NCBI GenBank assembly: GCA_036654795.1
Contig: JAVVRI010000129.1
Span: forward strand, 1 to 8,221
DNA length: 8,221 nt
DNA from: JAVVRI01 sp036654795
GTDB lineage: Bacteria > Bacteroidota > Bacteroidia > Bacteroidales > Tannerellaceae
Reading direction: 5' to 3'
Shown: positions 7,665-8,221 of the stretch, piece after piece
Layout of the letters: every line of letters begins with the position of its first letter
Numbering within the stretch: position 1 is the first letter of the stretch
Notes under the pieces: model-generated
What the model was told of the DNA's origin: nothing
Databases searched by the model: none
Seen by the model: only the letters and a program-made list of their open reading frames with translations
Translations under genes and position numbers: made by a program

Positions 7665-7796
7665 ATGCTTATGAAAGTTGTTAACGAGGGCGTCAATAAT
7701 ATAAACGAGGGCGTCGTTTATATTATCGACGCCCTCGTTTATATTAACGACGTCGTCGTTAATAATTTATATGAAAAGCGATTTGCGATTAGATGA
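7665..7796 (+). CDS. Possible 43-aa reading frame across the 21-bp repeats (doubtful)
   Basis: An ATG at 7665 (or 7671) opens a frame that crosses all four repeat units without a stop and ends at TGA 7794-7796. Because the unit is 21 bp, each repeat adds seven residues, read as NEGVNNI, NEGVVYI, IDALVYI and NDVVVNN. The frame overlaps the first codons of the AraC remnant in another phase. There is no ribosome binding site or promoter that stands out, and the opposite strand of the palindromic array is also open with a similar peptide. I list it because the frame is real, not because I believe it is expressed. Confidence 0.15.
   Translation: MLMKVVNEGVNNINEGVVYIIDALVYINDVVVNNLYEKRFAIR
7697..7746. 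repeat. Perfect 20-bp inverted repeat with 10-nt loop (large hairpin)
   Basis: Bases 7697-7716 pair without mismatch with 7727-7746, leaving the AT-only loop 7717-7726. The stem is AT-rich at its base and GC-rich at the apex (CGAGGGCGTCG). It could end or protect the 3' end of the susCD transcript, or be a protein-binding or recombination site. No T tract follows the stem, so it is not a textbook intrinsic terminator. Confidence 0.8.
7742..7764. repeat. 10-bp inverted repeat with 3-nt loop, competing with the large hairpin
   Basis: TATTAACGAC (7742-7751) pairs perfectly with GTCGTTAATA (7755-7764) around the loop GTC. Five bases (7742-7746) are also the end of the 20-bp stem, so full formation of one hairpin excludes full formation of the other. 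It is followed by ATTTAT, only weakly T-rich. Confidence 0.7.
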
Positions 7797-7943
7797 GGTG
7801 GCACGCCTGATGTTTACCAATCAATTGTATGTGTCAAGGTTATCAAGGAGAAATACCACTGTTCATTCTCTGATTATATCAAAAGAGTGGCAAAACCGCA
7901 ATATATACCACCTGTAATTCGTTATTTGATAAAAAATCATTGA
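7771..7943 (+). pseudogene. Remnant of AraC-family helix-turn-helix domain, frameshifted
   Basis: From ATG 7771 the frame reads SDLRLDEVARLMFTNQLYVS then RL, which matches the first helix-turn-helix of AraC-family regulators (leucine-rich helix 1, EVA, then the N-x-x-Y-x-S-R-L recognition-helix pattern). Around 7840-7842 the match moves to another frame, which continues IKEKYHCSFSDYIKRV and then RYLIKNH to a TGA at 7941. Restoring one base at TT|ATC would join the two parts into the usual order S-R-L-[IKEK]-x-x-x-S-F-S-D-Y-I, so a one-base deletion is the simplest explanation. The N-terminal sensor part and the second HTH are absent, and the sequence after KRV is degraded. This is probably a dead fragment of a former regulator gene. 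Sequence error or chance similarity is less likely, because both halves fit the same family in the correct order. Confidence 0.62.
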
Positions 7944-7974
7944 TTTTATAACTGTATTCATTATTTGATAAGAA
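7917..7974. repeat. 19-bp direct repeat, 39-bp period, upstream of STAS gene
   Basis: ATTCnTTATTTGATAAnAA occurs at 7917-7935 and 7956-7974 with 17 of 19 bases identical, and contains an 11-bp exact core. Further TTGAT pentamers at 7940 and 7981 follow each copy at nearly the same distance. The second copy ends about 40 bp before the -7-like box at 8015, a spacing that would suit activator binding sites. It could equally be a decayed duplication, since the first copy lies within the AraC remnant and the period is 13 codons. Confidence 0.5.
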
Positions 7975-8014
7975 TTTTTTTTGATATGGTAAAACAATAG
8001 TCATAGATGTGTTG

Positions 8015-8022
8015 TATCTTTA
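8015..8022 (+). promoter_or_regulatory. Putative Bacteroidetes -7 promoter element for the STAS gene
   Basis: TATCTTTA matches five of six fixed bases of the Bacteroidetes sigma-ABfr -7 consensus TAnnTTTG. It lies 43 bp upstream of the ATG at 8066, leaving an A-rich 5' leader of about 35-40 nt. No clear TTTG is found at the usual -33 spacing. Confidence 0.45.
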
Positions 8023-8065
8023 CACCTGAAATATCCACTATTAAATAAAAAGTATAAATAAAAAT

Positions 8066-8221
8066 ATGGAAACAACTATCAATAAAATAGGCACTCAAAC
8101 CATTGTAGCCATTAGTGGAAGATTAAACACGCCAAGTTCTAAAGCTTTTGAAGAGAGTATTCAACTGATACTGCAAGAAGATAAACCGAATCTGTATATC
8201 GATTGTACGGCACTGGAATAT
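8066..8221 (+). CDS. STAS-domain protein, anti-sigma factor antagonist-like (3'-partial)
   Basis: The 52 visible residues follow the start of a STAS domain (PF01740): strand 1 NKIGTQTIVAISGRLNT (6-22), helix 1 SSKAFEESIQLILQE (24-38), then the strand PNLYIDCTALEY (41-52), the position just before the conserved ISSSGL phosphorylation loop. That loop falls outside the window, so the regulatory Ser cannot be checked. Such single-domain proteins bind anti-sigma kinases of the RsbW/SpoIIAB type in partner-switching control. A STAS domain fused to something else cannot be excluded. The start is the first ATG after an A-rich leader and gives the expected domain boundary. The gene is AT-richer than the SusCD operon and has its own candidate promoter at 8015. 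Confidence 0.82.
   Translation, partial: METTINKIGTQTIVAISGRLNTPSSKAFEESIQLILQEDKPNLYIDCTALEY

Larger units (their letters stand above)
7683..7766. repeat. Four tandem 21-bp units, partly inverted
   Basis: Units begin at 7683, 7704, 7725 and 7746 with no spacer. Each has a GC-rich 12-bp head and an AT-rich 9-bp tail. Units 1 and 2 share the head AACGAGGGCGTC exactly. Unit 3 carries its reverse complement, GACGCCCTCGTT, offset by 3 bp. Unit 4 is a diverged head, AACGACGTCGTC. Units 2 and 3 share the tail GTTTATATT. It is therefore both a tandem array and an inverted-repeat array. It lies 88 bp after the susD-like stop and ends four bases before the AraC remnant. It is not CRISPR: there are no unique spacers. 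Confidence 0.85.
7595..8065. other. AT-rich 471-bp intergenic region with repeats, AraC remnant and promoter
   Basis: No intact gene of convincing size lies between the susD-like stop and the STAS gene. The region contains in order: about 70 bp with nothing recognisable, a four-unit 21-bp repeat array with hairpins (7683-7766), a frameshifted AraC DNA-binding-domain remnant (7771-7943), a 39-bp-period direct repeat (7917-7974) and a promoter-like box (8015-8022). No canonical stem-plus-T-tract terminator follows the SusCD operon; the large hairpin is the only strong structure available for that role. Confidence 0.7.

Noticed and set aside
7697..7746. Intrinsic terminator for the SusCD operon
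   Set aside because: The stem is strong but is followed by AACGACG and no T tract. It is kept as a hairpin of unknown role.
7683..7766. CRISPR array
   Set aside because: Units are contiguous without unique spacers, only four are present, and some are inverted.

Overview
The window looks like a chromosomal segment of a Bacteroidota bacterium, most likely of the order Bacteroidales. The evidence is a SusC/SusD outer-membrane nutrient-uptake pair, A-rich leaders without clear Shine-Dalgarno sites, and a promoter-like box close to the Bacteroidetes consensus TAnnTTTG. Genus cannot be fixed from the sequence alone. Every gene I can support is on the + strand.

Region 1 (1-2312) is a tightly overlapping three-gene selenium cluster. 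It holds a class V PLP enzyme of the cysteine desulfurase type (5' end outside the window), a small DUF3343 protein with a CGMC motif (the family called putative Se/S carrier), and selD (selenide, water dikinase). A coherent but unproven model is that the PLP enzyme frees sulfur or selenium from an amino acid, the small Cys protein carries it, and SelD makes selenophosphate. No selenium-using enzyme, selenocysteine machinery or 2-selenouridine synthase lies in the window.

Region 2 (2313-7594) starts with a 169-bp gap containing only a weak promoter-like box. It is followed by a SusC-type TonB-dependent transporter (1056 aa) and a SusD-type surface lipoprotein (639 aa) 22 bp apart, evidently one operon. 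No glycan-degrading enzyme or sensor/regulator is next to them in the window, so the substrate is unknown.

Region 3 (7595-8065) is an AT-rich, gene-poor stretch with the least ordinary content. Four tandem 21-bp units are arranged so that they fold into a perfect 20-bp hairpin overlapping a competing 10-bp hairpin. Directly abutting the array is a short remnant of an AraC-family DNA-binding domain. It is broken by what reads as a one-base deletion and was not visible as a long open frame. A diverged 19-bp direct repeat with 39-bp period and a good Bacteroidetes -7 box then lead into the last gene.

Region 4 (8066-8221) is the 5' part of a STAS-domain (anti-sigma factor antagonist-like) protein that runs off the window end.
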